From Citrus sinensis (lineage: Eukaryota; Streptophyta; Magnoliopsida; Sapindales; Rutaceae): DNA of 64,000 nucleotides. The notes beneath the pieces were generated by a model. It worked only from the letters and a program-made list of their open reading frames with translations, did not search any database and was not told the origin of the DNA. Positions 12,853 to 26,749 of this stretch are shown here, piece by piece. Numbering within the stretch: position 1 is the first letter of the stretch; the number at the start of each line of letters is the position of its first letter. The stretch is taken from positions 806,001 to 870,000 of the forward strand of contig NC_068556.1 of NCBI RefSeq assembly GCF_022201045.2, in the 5' to 3' direction. The translations under genes were made by a program, and so were the position numbers.

Positions 12853-15800
12853 TCACTCCTCAACCTCCTCTGTAACATCAAGCACCTCCTCTACTTCTAC
12901 CTCTTTTGCTTCGTACTCTTCTTCCTCATCACTGGCTTCTCCGTCCCTCAACATCTGCCTCTCCATTTTTTCTTCCTCGTGCAATCTCTTCCACTCACTG
13001 ATCTTCTTCTCCCATTCATTCTTCAATGACCTCCGCTTCTCACGCTCTTGTTCACTCAATTGCATTGACACATCCTGGTCTTCTGCCTCGTACTTCTTGC
13101 TATATTTCTTCAAGTTCTTTGCAATTTCTTCCTCTTTTTCAGGAGTCAAGAAAGATGGTGGCCTTGGTCGCCACAGAAACTGTAGACAAGGATTAAAAAA
13201 GTTCAAATCATAGAAAGATTAACATTCCTAGGGTTAAAATTTGCATACCACACGGAAAATAGTATCAAACAACTGATAATTCCAACTCAAAATTCATTAA
13301 GGAAAACAATACTTAAGATCTATGCCACCTATCACACAATTTTACAGTCTTATACAAGGAAATCGAAATACATTAAATAAAATTTGATAGAAATCATTAC
13401 TTTCCCACATTGCAAATTGTGAATTGGTACCTGGAAAAAGTGATCCTTCAGAGTTCGGTAGAGCAGCTTCCCATTGAAGGACCATATGTTGAAACCATTT
13501 TCCATCTCATGAACTGAAGTCACAGCAGTCGCAACATACCTATAAATACAAAACGTACAATTATAACAAAATAACTAGTAAAAAGAATGATGTAAAGCTT
13601 TCAAACTAAGCTAGAAGGAAACACGTTCTCCAAACATTACAGACAAAGTAATAATTAAATACATCATTATCCAAAATACCTTCCAGTAGGATCCCATTCT
13701 ACATCTGTAGCCATAAAGTGCTCTGCTGTTGCCATGGTTTCAAGCTCGTCAACATTGTAAAATTCCAACTGACCATTGAAACCTTTGAGCCCCGCAAGTA
13801 CTATGAAACGGCCAGATGGTGACCAGAAAAGAGCATTTGCCTGCTTGCCCTTGAGAGTAGTGAGCTTTGATACCCGGCCGGCGTGTTGAGCAGTTCGCAT
13901 TGAGTAAAAACTAATATCAGGCCTTGGACTGTCGCCGTGGATAACAGCAAACCTATGGCCCTTCGGCTCCCAAGCAAAGGCAATGATCTTGTCATTTTTG
14001 TTGTCAAGCTCCAAAACCTCAATTGGAATGTCCCTTTCTTTAATTCGGAACAGCTCAAAGCCGGTGTACGTGCTTTTTTTTGTTTTTGTATAGCGATCGA
14101 CTTTAACAGCTAGATAGTCTCCACTGCTTTGCCAGTACATCTTACAATCACTAACACTGAAAAGATTTTTCTGCCTCAACTCCTCTTTACTAGGAATTTG
14201 AACAAGACTCACCTAAGAAAGAGATGAATCAAGAACATCAGAACAGTGCACACAAAACAAAAGCCGACTGCATATCAGAACAAGGACTCACCCTAGCAGG
14301 CTGGTTCCCACCACCAAGCTCAGGAACAAAAAGTGAAATGATAGGATCAGTTGGTGACCAACTGAAGTCCATAACATTCTCGACCTTCAAGGATTTCTTG
14401 TCAATAAGGGTAAAGGACTCAGTTTCATAGACCGAGATCATATTTTTCCCAAGTTTGGCAAAGTACTTATCTTTTCCGCCTCCCCATCTGGAAAATATAC
14501 CAATTAGTACAACAATTACATTTGGGACACACAGAGAAAACTCAGCCCCAAGTAGAGTGATGGAAAGAATAATCACCTGAAAACAGGCCAAGATACTCCT
14601 GCAACACCCCCAGTTCCTCCAACTGCAAACTCATCAGCACTTCCTTTAAAATCTCTCATCACTTTTCCCGTTCTCACATCAAAGATATTTATCACAACCC
14701 TCTAAACATTAAATTAAATCTATATCAGCAATGGCTCAGAAGCAACAGTAAAATATTCAGAGAACTCAAAAAAGAAACCCCCCCCCCCCCCCAAAAAAAA
14801 AAAAAAAACTCACATTTGCATCACGTGGATTGCTTGGTTCATGGCTGCTATATGTCACCAAATATTTCTCACCAGGGGAAAAATCAATGAGTTTAACCTG
14901 TTTACACCAGCAAAGGTCAAAAGATCAAGAAACAAAATAAAAGGCTGTTTAAAATATCAAACAAAAACCAAAATTAACCTGCGGATGAGCATAACGCATT
15001 AGGCGATTGAAAGTATTAGCACCGCCCCAAACAGCAGCACCTTGTCTGTGGACTGTTGCCAGGTAAGTCCCCAATGGAGACCACTGCACAAAACTTTCAG
15101 TCCAGTACTGTAAAGGAAATGAAAAATAGTCATGCATTGTTCACAAATAAAAATCAAAATTCGGACACAAGTGGTCAAGAGCTCACATGTACATCTATCC
15201 CACTAATATATACAAGTAAAAATAAGGACAATTATCAATTAAGATTTGCTTTCTACTCACACTGCGCTTGTAAACAGGCTCAGGCTTCAAGTGCCTTGCA
15301 TCATTCCACAAAACCTCAGTATCTGTGCCAGACCGAATCACAAACTGATCTCGGGCTTTTTCATCGGTAAGCCACTTTTGGAGATTTTCCTAGAATTATG
15401 TACAAGTAGAAAATATCAGGAACTCAAGAAAGCCAACCAGGAAAGGTTTTCACTAAGTATGTAAAGGAAAAATAACATAAAACAACAAGATGGGTGCCAC
15501 ATAAGTACTAATGAATTATAAAAAATCTCCAGAACTTAAAGCTCAAAAGTTCACAAGTCACACTAATAATGTAGCAATACATACGGGTGCCAGTAAAGGA
15601 AAACACACAAATCACATTTCAGACTAAAAAAGCAAGTATCAGGAATGACTGCAAAATTATTCCTGTGAAGGCAAGAGGAAGGCAAGGTCGTTGACTAGAG
15701 AACAAAAGGTAAATGCTAAAATCCCCATAAATCCAGCTAGAAAATCCTCTCACATTCGTGAGAAAAATAAATAACTGTATATCGCAAGCACCACATACTA

Positions 15801-17130
15801 CTATGTCCCTACTTGTAAAAGAAAATAGCAAACAAAAATACAATACCATTATAGAAAAGGGAAAAAAAATGTTCAAATAGTTACCCCAGGTGTATACGGC
15901 TTATGTTCTGGAGGTGCCCATTCATCTGGAACTTTCATAAACTTATCAAAGTCATCAAACATGTTCACAGCAAATATATGTGCTCTGTCCAACTTGTAGC
16001 CATTTGTTTTCTCCTTAGCAAGCTCAGCTTCCTATATCAGAAAACAACCATCAGGTTTTCACGCATCAAGATCCACAGCTTATGTGTTAAATTCTTGTAA
16101 AATACTGAAAATAACAGCTAGCATACAGATAATTCGAGGTTAACATCCAATTACCAAGGAAAAAAAATCAATTCAAATAAAAGCAGCATTGGTGGTTTAT
16201 GGACCATTCTATTCCTCCATTAGAAAATAGACATGCAAGGATTAGAAAAGTAGGCAAACAAAGAATAAAGCAACTAAAACAATCGTCCAGAGTATTACCA
16301 ACGTACAAATTAACCCACCCCCAACCCCCCCCCCCCAAAAAAAAAAAAAATCTAGCATATGCAGTATATTCGAATCCTGTTAACATGACAGATTCTCCTA
16401 AAATAGATAGATGCTTCTCAGTCAATGTTAACAATAGACCTTCAATAATGTAAAAATAAGATTCCCAAACATTGTAAAACCAGCTTCAACCCAAAAGAGA
16501 GAGAGAGAGAGTCTAAAATACACGATAAATTGTACAAAAAACCATATAAGCCAGCAGTCGTAAACAAACTTTACTTCACAGCAATGAAACAAGGAGAATG
16601 TTAGCATGCAAATGAAACAATTATAAGTACCTGGGGAGTATTATATTCAATGAAGCAGTAACCCAAAGACTTCTGGGTCTCAGGATCAACAGGCATCCAA
16701 AGGCCATCCTCTTTAATAACACCTATCTGACTATAAATTTTTCGAATAACACCTTCAAGCTTCTCGAACTTTTCTTTAGGAACAACGGGGAGATTATCAA
16801 CAACGATAATGTTCCCAAACCCGGACTCAACCTCCTGGTCATCGTCTTCATACACATCCTCATCATCACTACTCACAACAACAACCAAAAATTAAAAAAA
16901 TAATAATAAAAAGAAGATTCACTCAAATTAGACCCCATCCCCGCCAAAACGACGCCGTATTTACATTGTCCTACAAGTAAAACAAAGTTGCAATTAATTA
17001 AATAGTACCTAATGATGCCCAAATCTTCACCAGGCGGGAGTTGGATCGAGTCGAGATCGACTTGCAAGAGATCGATGCCGAGGCGATTCGCCGTTGCATC
17101 AATTTCGTTCATTATCAAGACGTCACCCAT
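12853..17130 (-). CDS. EIF3B: Eukaryotic translation initiation factor 3 subunit B
   Basis: Eleven exons: 17009-17130, 16631-16871, 15885-16031, 15261-15389, 14979-15107, 14814-14897, 14577-14701, 14292-14487, 13680-14212, 13431-13539 and 12853-13179. All junctions are GT-AG and keep frame, giving 713 aa, the usual length for plant eIF3b. After an acidic N-terminus comes an RRM (about residues 50-130, GNIIVVDNLP ... GYCFIEYNTPQ), then the eIF2A/beta-propeller region (YWTESFVQWSPLGTYLAT, WGGGKDKYFAKLGKNMISVY, ALFWSPSGRFIVLAG) and a charged helical C-terminus. As a core scaffold of eIF3 in the cytoplasm it helps recruit mRNA and the ternary complex to the 40S subunit. Introns 3 and 6 contain long C-run/A-run stretches. 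It is transcribed away from the next gene, with its own promoter at 17131 onward. Confidence 0.97.
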
Positions 17131-17330
17131 GATTGCTGCTGCTTTGCCTTTTTGTTTTCAGCCAGTGATTCTCTCAAATTCGGGCTCTGGATTCCGACTT
17201 TAGCCAGAGCGAAGAACTGAGAGAGAGTGCGTTTCTTCTAGCTTCTACTTTCTAGGGTTTTTGCTCTCAAGACCCGAGGCAGGAGAATTAGATGAGGCTC
17301 TATTTAACTGATTTGGGCTGGGCCTTTTAC
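17131..17330 (-). promoter_or_regulatory. eIF3b promoter with site II and telo-box motifs
   Basis: Reading the minus strand upstream of the ATG, a telo box (AAACCCTA) lies at 17253-17260, about 125 bp before the start codon. About 55 bp further upstream, at 17314-17324, are two abutting TGGGCY site II motifs (seen on the plus strand as TGGGCTGGGCC). Site II (TCP-binding) plus telo box is the known promoter grammar of plant translation-machinery genes, consistent with eIF3b. Confidence 0.65.
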
Positions 17331-17396
17331 ATATCCTGTCTGGTTGGCCGTATTGCTTTCTAAGTAGCTTGGTACTTATTTAACATATAAAATTAC

Positions 17397-18099
17397 GGCT
17401 GGTAAAATTTGACACGATTTGATTACTCAATACGAATACGATATAAATAAATGAATATGAATCATTAAATTTAATACGATTATTAAATGAGTCGGGTTTG
17501 GATCGACATGATTTTTTTCGTGTCGGGTTAGAGTTAAAATTCTTGACCTATTTACCCGATCAATGACCCGATTATATTTTCTATTTTAAAATAATTTACA
17601 AGTTCTTACTATTAAAACTCAAATATTAGACATAATTTTCTCTTTTATTTTTATTCTTTAAAAGGATGAATAGAAACATAGTGTTTTATTTATAAAATTT
17701 TAAGGACATTTAGAGATTCAATAGTGTAAATGCATAAAATATTGGTAGACATATATATTTTATAATATTGATATATAATACTATTTACATATATATAATT
17801 AAAACCTCAATAGTGTAAATGTGTAATATTTTAGTAGATATGTATATTTTTAATATCAATAAATTATGTATGTATGTATGTACGTACGTATGTATGACAG
17901 TATGTAAATATTTGATGTAACTTTTGTTTAATATATAGATATTAAGAGTTATTGGGTAATCCGATTATTTTTCTATGTCAGGTTTAGGTCTCAATATTTT
18001 GACACGATTATTAAATGGATCGGGTTTGGGTCAAGTTAAATTTAACACGATCCGAAGCTGACAAGACACGAACACGACCCGATGACCCGTTTTGCCAGC
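17397..18099. mobile_element. Degenerate hAT-like TIR element
   Basis: The left end starts GGCTGGTAAAA and the right end, read in reverse, starts GCTGGCAAAACGGGTC, so the 703-bp block has short imperfect terminal inverted repeats. Inside are repeated motifs (ACGATTATTAAATG followed by CGGGTT at both ends) and low-complexity AT tracts with TATG repeats near 17868-17895. There is no transposase frame. The flanks do not show a clean 8-bp duplication, so the superfamily assignment is tentative. Confidence 0.5.
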
Positions 18100-18816
18100 T
18101 ATATCTAAAACTCCCCTGATTTGTCATGTTTTATGAACTAAGAAACAAGCTTATCATACTTTATCACAGAGGTCCCCCTGTTGAATTCTAATTATTTTAT
18201 AATTTTATAGTGTTTATTATTACTACTTTATGGTATAGTATTCAAATTACTATAAGAAATCCCAGATTGTTTTGTTAGAACTCAATTTTTTAATCATTAG
18301 TAGTCTAGAATATCTTGTTGGACGAAAATAGATTTATCACATTTCTTAACTTCACATGCTCTTTACTAACAAACATCATCATTATCTCAATTATTTATTT
18401 TCTCAGGTAAAATCTAAATCGTCGAGATACCAACACAAAAACAAACGAATTTAAGTATAAATTAGAGGACTTGAACCACCCCTTCCTAGGGGAAGTAATA
18501 TAACACCGGTCTAATCTTGTTAATATTATTATTTGGATAAAGAAGAGCCTGCTCATACACTCCCACCTTATAACAGTTGTAGGCAATCCAATTTTGAGCT
18601 CTCATTCTATCAAAACTTCTGCTAACAATCTTTCTGCGTAAAAAAAAAAAAAAAGACCTAATGAATAAAAAGGAAACCACAGCAAAAACTTCAACCATTA
18701 CCAACAAATATCAAACAAATTATAAGGTCTTTACATATGTACGTGAAAATTGGTCCGAAGTTTTAGGCAATTATTAGACTAGCAATTTGGTGTAGGCTTT
18801 GGATCTTGATAATTCC

Positions 18817-20145
<1,329 letters not shown>

Positions 20146-20837
20146 GAGAAGTCTTTCAGTTGTACTGAGTCTGAATGCCGCTTCAGTTTTTACCATCACA
20201 TATTCGAACACTTCAACGGCAAAGAGATTAGAGAGGGCATGCCTTTTACTAATTTAAAGCTCCATTAAAGCAGTTTGTTGATGTCAGAGGTTAGATATGA
20301 AGAAGACCAGAAGTATCGCACATGTAATTTAACTACGCGTGAGAAAGAACGTCCAAATTTAAGTAAGCATTTAAGGTGATTCCCACACTCTTGTCCAATG
20401 AACACTGCCTTGCCAACTGGCATGGGCTTGGTGAAATTAATTGCTCCAAAGCTTTTACAGCTACTCAGACTGTAGCGGCCCATATAGTTGAGGAATTTTT
20501 TTAATCAAATAAACTCTGTAATGTTTGGAATGAATCACAATGAACATTGTTCCTGGTTGGCTCGAGGGCTTGGTTGTCACAATCACATAAACACCAAATA
20601 GGGTTTACCATTTCGACAAATTGATCAGTTTACAGATTACAAAGTGATGCATTGCCAGCAAGCACACAAAAAGGTCAATGAGAAGCCAAAAGCCTGACAA
20701 TTCTCAGTGAAATGGTAACAGCCGCACATTTCATCTAGGGTAAGAAAAATGTTTTTACAGAGAAGAAGAGATAGTGATAGTGACTTATTATGTACAAAGA
20801 ATCTTCATAACTTTTCACTCTCCGCAGCTGCATCATC
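20146..20837. other. Spacer between peroxidase promoter and DBR1 3' end
   Basis: It should contain the peroxidase 5' UTR and promoter and the DBR1 3' UTR, both on the minus strand. A 72-codon frame at 20265-20483 has no recognisable domain. No element or RNA gene is seen. Confidence 0.5.
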
Positions 20838-23793
20838 CTATTCATCAAGTTCTTCTAATTCATCCTCATCATCAATAGGAATTTCTTCAGGATCAAGATC
20901 AGGACCTAGACAAGGATAACAGGAATTAGTTCTATAAGGTAACTTGTACACAGCAATGGACAAATGGGAAGTAGCCTTTAACCCCTTACTGATAACCAAA
21001 CAACAACTGCCTTTATGATTACCTTTATGATCCAAAGTGGCAGGACTCTGGGTTGGCTCTCTTGATTCTAATGCATTTTCAAAAAGATTCGGAAGTTCTA
21101 GAAACTGCAAGAAAGACTCTGTTTGTGGATTCTGAGGATTTTCTGCAACAACCAAAGAATAACAAAAAGATAATAAAATTTGAAGCAGTGTCAAACATTG
21201 ATATATTACACCAAACTATGGTTTCTTGAACTAAATGATGTGCTCAGCTATCATCCATAAACAAATTGAAAATGAATTTCAGAATTCAGAAAACAAGCGA
21301 AGTTGCATAACCAGGTGTAGTTCTTTTTTCTTATCTGAAGTATGAATGTTTTGAATCACCAACCTAATTAGGTCTTGTTTGGGATTGAAGTGCTATAACT
21401 TAAAAACTACAACTGCTGTGGGAAAAAAGTTGTCACTGTGAAACAAAAATTAATAATATATAGTAAATATAAATTTAAAATAATAATTTTGACAAAATTA
21501 TTAAAGATATAATAAATTTTCTATTATACAAGTGAAAAACAAAATTATTAAAGATATAATAGATTTTCTATTATACAAATGAAAAATCATATCAATATAG
21601 CTTTCTAGCTACAGAGGGTTAACCAAATATTTTGGTGCTGTAACTTTTAAGATACCACTGCTCAACCTCATTCCCAAATGCAACCTTAATGAACTACATG
21701 ATTTCATTTGAATTTAAATACCAGATATAACTGCCACATAACAAAGTACTAGATCTTTTGCTTCCACTTAGCATATGGAGACAATGGAATGTGTATGAAA
21801 ACTTATCTTAATTCTAGCAATGAAATCTAAGCTTTTATCATAGACCGTATCAAAGGACAATAAATTTCAACATTTCTGAACTATTACCAGCAAAGGCACC
21901 AATAGACAGAGATTGAGAGGCATCATAACAGGGAACTGTCCGTACAAACTCGAAAGGTTTGGCTCCTCTTTCTTGTAGCCTGCTTCTGACCCATTGACGA
22001 CAATCATTCATGTCATGCTGAACACCCCTATAACATTGGAACACCGCATTACTGTTGCTTCTCATAACAAATCAAAATTTCATATTCATGTACGAACAGT
22101 ATACCCGAAATTTGCACTTTGCGAGGTCAAAGGGAAGACAGAGTTGAAGGTCCGTGTTATAGCCAGCCATTCCTCGTCATACTGAATCTCATAAGGTCCT
22201 TGTCCCGATTCAATTTCAAAAACCTACAACATCGGCAAGTGCCATAACTGATGAAATTTAGCTTCCATTTCCAACTATGATAATGAGAAAGGCAACTATA
22301 GTAGACCACTAGAATTCAAGAGATATACCTGTAAGAATTTGCGCCTTGGAAGACACTTATCAAGCGCAAGAAATTTTGTAACTGGACTGTCTTCTCCATG
22401 TTGCACAACAGCAGCAAATTTACAGTGAAGGTGAGCCGAAAACCAATAAGAAGGTTTTAATTTTTCCAACAGTTGAGCTGCAGGTTCACTTCCTAGAGTC
22501 CCATCCTGAATCTGAATATGGAAAATCCTTGTTCCATGAGAAGAATTTTATAGTTTGGCCAGATGCTAGTATTAAAAATGCCAAATGATCCAGAACAAGG
22601 ACAAGAAAAAATAATAATAATAAAATAAACAAATGCAATTTACAATGACAAAGTAAAGTGTCAACACCACCAAAGTTAGTTTCTTCATGAACACAAACAT
22701 TTTTTTTTTTAAATAATGAACAGAACCTTAATATACTACAATTACCTCTTTTTCAAAATATTGTTTGTGCCGAACAAGTTCTTTACAGTTCCCATAATCA
22801 GTGATTCCACGAGGCCAATCGTGTGAAAGAAATATGTCAATTGGTTCCTCAATCTGCATGAGTTTGTGTACATCATATTCACGGACATGATATACAGACC
22901 TGATAGTACTCTCATTATATGGAGGCCTCTCATAGTGTCCTGGCCATTAAGAAATATATTTTACTTTCAAACAAAAATGGAGTTTCAGGATTACAAATTA
23001 GAAAATCTCGGCAAACTCCTAAAAAGACATCACAACCTAAACAGTGATAAACAATGTAGAATTAACTCCAACAAACAACAAAGAGCCAACCTAAACGATA
23101 ATGGCGTGCATTATAAATCCCAGAAAGTCCGCCGATACGAATATTGCCAAACTTCACCACTCCAGCAAAACCTAGAAAGTATATGTTCGGTGCTGCCCAA
23201 CCCCCATAATACCTTCAAAACAATAAATAAACAAATAAATAACTACTCAAGAAACAGCCACTACATATACTAAGCATATCTTTAGAATTGAAGCAGCATT
23301 ACTTATAATCTCTGCTTCTATTGAATTTCTAAAAACCATACTCTAATATATCCACCTTGTGTCAGTTCAAGAACAAATCTACAGAGAAATATTTTAAATT
23401 GAAAAAAATAAATAAATAAAAAACTCACAATTCCCACAAATAATTAGAAGCTTCGTGATTCCCGCCGATGAAGATAGTCGGAATCGGAGCAACTTCTTGG
23501 CCGGAATAGTACTTCCAAAACGACTTCATTTCGCGGTATTTTCGTGGCACATTTAAGCTCTCCATGTCATTCTCATTTCTCACAGCCTAATTAATTACCG
23601 AACCAAAACCAAACACTCATTCGATTATCAGTTTATAAATTTAAAAATTAAAAGAAAAAATGTGCGGCACCTGAAAGTCGCCGCAGCAGAGAAGGAGATC
23701 GATTTTGTAATTGTTGATATTCTCCATGTATTGGAGCGTTTTGTACACGTTGTCTAGTTCTCCATGCATGCATCCTTCCACCGCAATCCTCAT
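20838..23793 (-). CDS. DBR1: RNA lariat debranching enzyme
   Basis: Nine exons: 23671-23793, 23429-23586, 23091-23212, 22746-22939, 22329-22511, 22105-22223, 21888-22027, 21023-21142 and 20838-20905; 408 aa with frame kept throughout. The metallophosphoesterase motifs run in order: [14 protein letters not shown] at the start, CCGDFQ, IGGNHE, FLSHDWP and SAHLHC. The C-terminal DBR1 domain follows ([26 protein letters not shown]), and the protein ends in an acidic tail ([11 protein letters not shown]). The enzyme hydrolyses the 2'-5' branch of excised intron lariats in the nucleus and is essential in plants. Its length is close to that of other plant DBR1 proteins. The 745-bp intron 7 contains a Tourist-like MITE. 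The gene is divergent from PTC52 copy A. Confidence 0.97.
21371..21685. mobile_element. Tourist-like (PIF/Harbinger) MITE in DBR1 intron 7
   Basis: A 315-bp element whose left end is GGTCTTGTTTGGGA and whose right end in reverse is GGTTGCATTTGGGAATG. It is flanked on both sides by TTA (21368-21370 and 21686-21688), the hallmark 3-bp target duplication of Harbinger elements. It is non-coding and includes a 47-bp internal tandem duplication. Confidence 0.75.
21493..21586. repeat. 47-bp tandem duplication inside the MITE
   Basis: Two adjacent copies at 21493-21539 and 21540-21586, each starting CAAAATTATTAAAGATATAA and differing at only a few positions. Confidence 0.8.
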
Positions 23794-24280
23794 CTTTTTT
23801 CTTTATCTATTTGGGCTGATTTGAGGGTTTAAGCAAAACCTCTTCCTGCGTCTGATTTTCTCTCCTCTTTCTTCGTCTTCTTCTTCGAGTTTTGTTGTTT
23901 CGAGTTAAACGATTCGTTTCATTGCTTTGGAGATGTGGGCCAAAAACATTTGTCAAAGGAGCAGACCTTTAAAATTCTTTATAAAATCTCCTTCTAGTTT
24001 AAATTATTTAAATAACTTAACACAAATTAATTAATTTTTTATTTTTATTTAAATAAAAATTCACTTTAAACACTTGCATAAATTATTTAAAAATGAATCT
24101 TTAAAATTGTGTGGCCAGAATTAGTGAACCCACCACGCAGCAAGCAAACAACCCGCGACTGTTTGAGTTTCGCTTTCTTTTCTCGTCTCTTGTCTAGTTT
24201 CTTCCACATGGCTCCCGCCTTCTCCTTCCTTCACTTCATCTTCTTCCTCAACAGAGCAGCCACATAGAACAACACGCATC
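23794..24280. promoter_or_regulatory. Divergent promoter region of DBR1 and PTC52 copy A
   Basis: The two start codons point away from each other across 487 bp. A TGGGCC site II motif is at 23936-23941 on the DBR1 side. The PTC52 side (about 24110-24280) resembles the leader of PTC52 copy B, which marks it as duplicated leader sequence. The middle is AT-rich. Confidence 0.55.
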
Positions 24281-26749
24281 ATGACGGCTCTATCATCATT
24301 ACACTCGCTATTCTTTAGCCCACTTCTCAAAATCCCTTCACCTAAACTTAAACCGTCACCATTTTTTACACCACCAACAACGGGAAATGTTATAAGCCCC
24401 ATCAAAGCGCATAAGTTGAGAAAAAGAACGGAACCTAAGTTGACAAAATGCCATGCAGTGACAGATATGAGCAGTAGTGCCGTGCCTACACCTGATGATC
24501 ATAAGGTTCTCGTGGGGCCTGCAAGTGAGGAGGAAAGCAGAGGAGAGAGACGGGTGGCAGATTATGATTGGACAGAAGAGTGGTATCCATTGTATCTCAC
24601 TAAGGATGTTCCTGATGATGCACCTTTGGGACTCACTGTGTTTGATCAGCAGATCGTATTGTATAAAGATGGCAAGGGGGAGCTTCGGTGTCATCAAGAT
24701 CGGTGCCCCCATAGGTAACCCAAAACAGAAACAATTTCCCTTTCTTATTGTGTTATCTGGGAATCTGGCTGAGGAAGGACAGAATTTAGTGCCTTCAGCG
24801 AAAAATTTGCAGTGTTTACATATTTTGCTTAAATTATCGTTGCAAAGTACAATAGAAGTTTCTAGTACAATAGTCATTTCTCAGTTGAAGTAGCGTTATA
24901 CTTGTATAGACTCTAAACAAGGTCATAAGGGGCGTTAACTCTAGATGGGCCTGTTTTTTTTAAATTTAGCAGTATAACTTGTTTCAAAGGCAGTTCCTTT
25001 TAGTCGTTTTGGGTTCAAACTCTCCATACTGCTACTGCTTCTTAGTTAACATAATTATAACAGATCAGTTGTAAAAGTGTTTTTCAACTATCAGATCAAG
25101 AGTTCTTGAAGGTAGCTGAAGATTTTGTTAAATGAACCTTTGGTGAAAGTTGGCAAATGCCTTTTTATACCCTTATATTTGCTTGAATCAACTAGTTATC
25201 GAAAAGTTTCTGTTCTTAGTTGAAACGGTTGCTGCCGAGTAGACTAATATTACTCACGCTGGAAGATGTTGTGGTGCATTCTTGTGCCTGTGTGACTTAG
25301 TCCATATATCTACTATGAATTCGGAATTCCTAAAATGATTTTGATAATGTACCTTTTAACTTGAGAGCTTTGGCATTGCAAATCTTTAATTGATGACCTA
25401 CATTTTTAACTACTCCACTTGATATAGGTTAGCAAAACTCTCTGAGGGCCAACTGATTGACGGTAGGCTTGAATGTTTGTATCACGGCTGGCAGTTTGAA
25501 GGCGAGGGTAAATGTGTTAAGATACCTCAGGTTCGGCTTTGTTTACCTTCTTCCTAGTTTCTTTCTTAAGAATTGTCCTGAACTTACATATTATGAATGA
25601 CAACGCTGATGAATTTCTTCACCTCAGCTTCCAGCTGATGCTAAAATTCCTCGATCGGCTTGTGTTAGAACGTATGAGGTGAAGGAATCCCAAGGTGTTG
25701 TATGGGTTTGGATGTCACAAAAGACACCGCCTAACCCTGATAAGCTTCCATGGTTTGAGAACTTTGCCAGGCCAGGGTTTCAAGATGTCTCAACAATCCA
25801 TGAACTTCCATATGATCACTCCATACTCCTTGAGAACCTCATGGATCCCGCCCATATCCCAATCTCACACGATAGGACCGACTATTCTGCTAAAAGAGAA
25901 GATGCCCAACCCCTTGGCTTTGAGGTGACTGAACGTACAGATCGAGGATTTGCAGGCCAATGGGGTAGGGAGAAAGATGGGTCAATGCCAAACTTTTTAC
26001 GCTTCGAAGCACCATGCGTTCTCCAAAACAACAGAGAATCAGTTGACAATAAGACGGGAGAAAAACACTACTCCACGGGTCTATTCCTCTGCAGACCAAC
26101 CGGACAAGGGAAATCAATGCTTATTGTGCGGTTTGGAACAACTGGAACATCTCCCTGGATCAAGTTGTTCCCTGATTGGTACTTCCATCAGAGTGCAAGC
26201 AAGGTTTTTGAGCAAGATATGGGGTTCCTCTCCTCCCAAAATGAGGTCTTATTGAAAGAGAAAGTTCCCACAAAAGAATTGTACTTTAACTTAAGGTCCA
26301 TAGATACATGGGTGGCCGAATACAGAAAGTGGATGGATAAGGCTGGGCATGGAATGCCCTATTATTTTGGGCACAGCACAATTTCTCTGCCGAAAGTACC
26401 CGCTGTGGTCGAACATGCACCAGCTGGTCTTGTTGCCGGAGTTTCAGCATCTTTACCAGCAAAGGGCGGGATAGGAACAATGCATGCTCCAAACTTGGCA
26501 AACCGGTATTTCCGGCATGTAATACATTGCAAGGGATGCAGGAGTGCAGTGAAAGCTTTCAACACTTGGAAAAATTCACTCTCAACAGCGGCTGCTCTAC
26601 TGACTGCCTTGGCTATTCTAGGGGCTGGAAGGCAGTGGAGGGCCTTTTGCTTGGTGTCTGCTTCCTTGTGCTTAGCCGGTGTTTATGCTTGTTCAACTGC
26701 TATTTCAATGAACACAACAAACTTCATTAGAACGCACAGGAGATTGTGA
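24281..26749 (+). CDS. PTC52: Chloroplast Rieske oxygenase PTC52-type, tandem copy A
   Basis: Three exons: 24281-24714, 25428-25530 and 25628-26749; 552 aa. The N-terminus (about residues 1-60) is Ser/Pro/Lys-rich, as expected of a plastid transit peptide. The Rieske [2Fe-2S] motif is CPHR (C142, H144) plus CLYHGW (C161, H164); intron 1 falls between its two halves. The mononuclear-iron site follows (ENLMDPAHIPISH, with N, D and two H). Near the C-terminus are a CKGC redox motif and two hydrophobic segments (about LSTAAALLTALAILGAG and AFCLVSASLCLAGVYAC) that anchor such proteins in the inner envelope. The family (PTC52, TIC55, PAO) does electron-transfer monooxygenation of tetrapyrroles. PTC52 is linked to protochlorophyllide a and b metabolism. 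The related pheophorbide a oxygenase is the main alternative, but the N-terminal block VADYDWTEEWYPLYLTKDV favours PTC52. Confidence 0.93.

Noticed and set aside
18460-18530. tRNA-like B-box resemblance (CTTGAACCACC)
   Set aside because: No cloverleaf can be formed and no A box is at the right distance.
20265-20483. 72-codon minus-strand frame starting MGRYSLSSCK
   Set aside because: No recognisable family; lies in the peroxidase upstream region without splice or promoter support.
24121-24405. 94-codon minus-strand frame over the PTC52 leader
   Set aside because: Antisense shadow of the PTC52 copy A first exon and leader.
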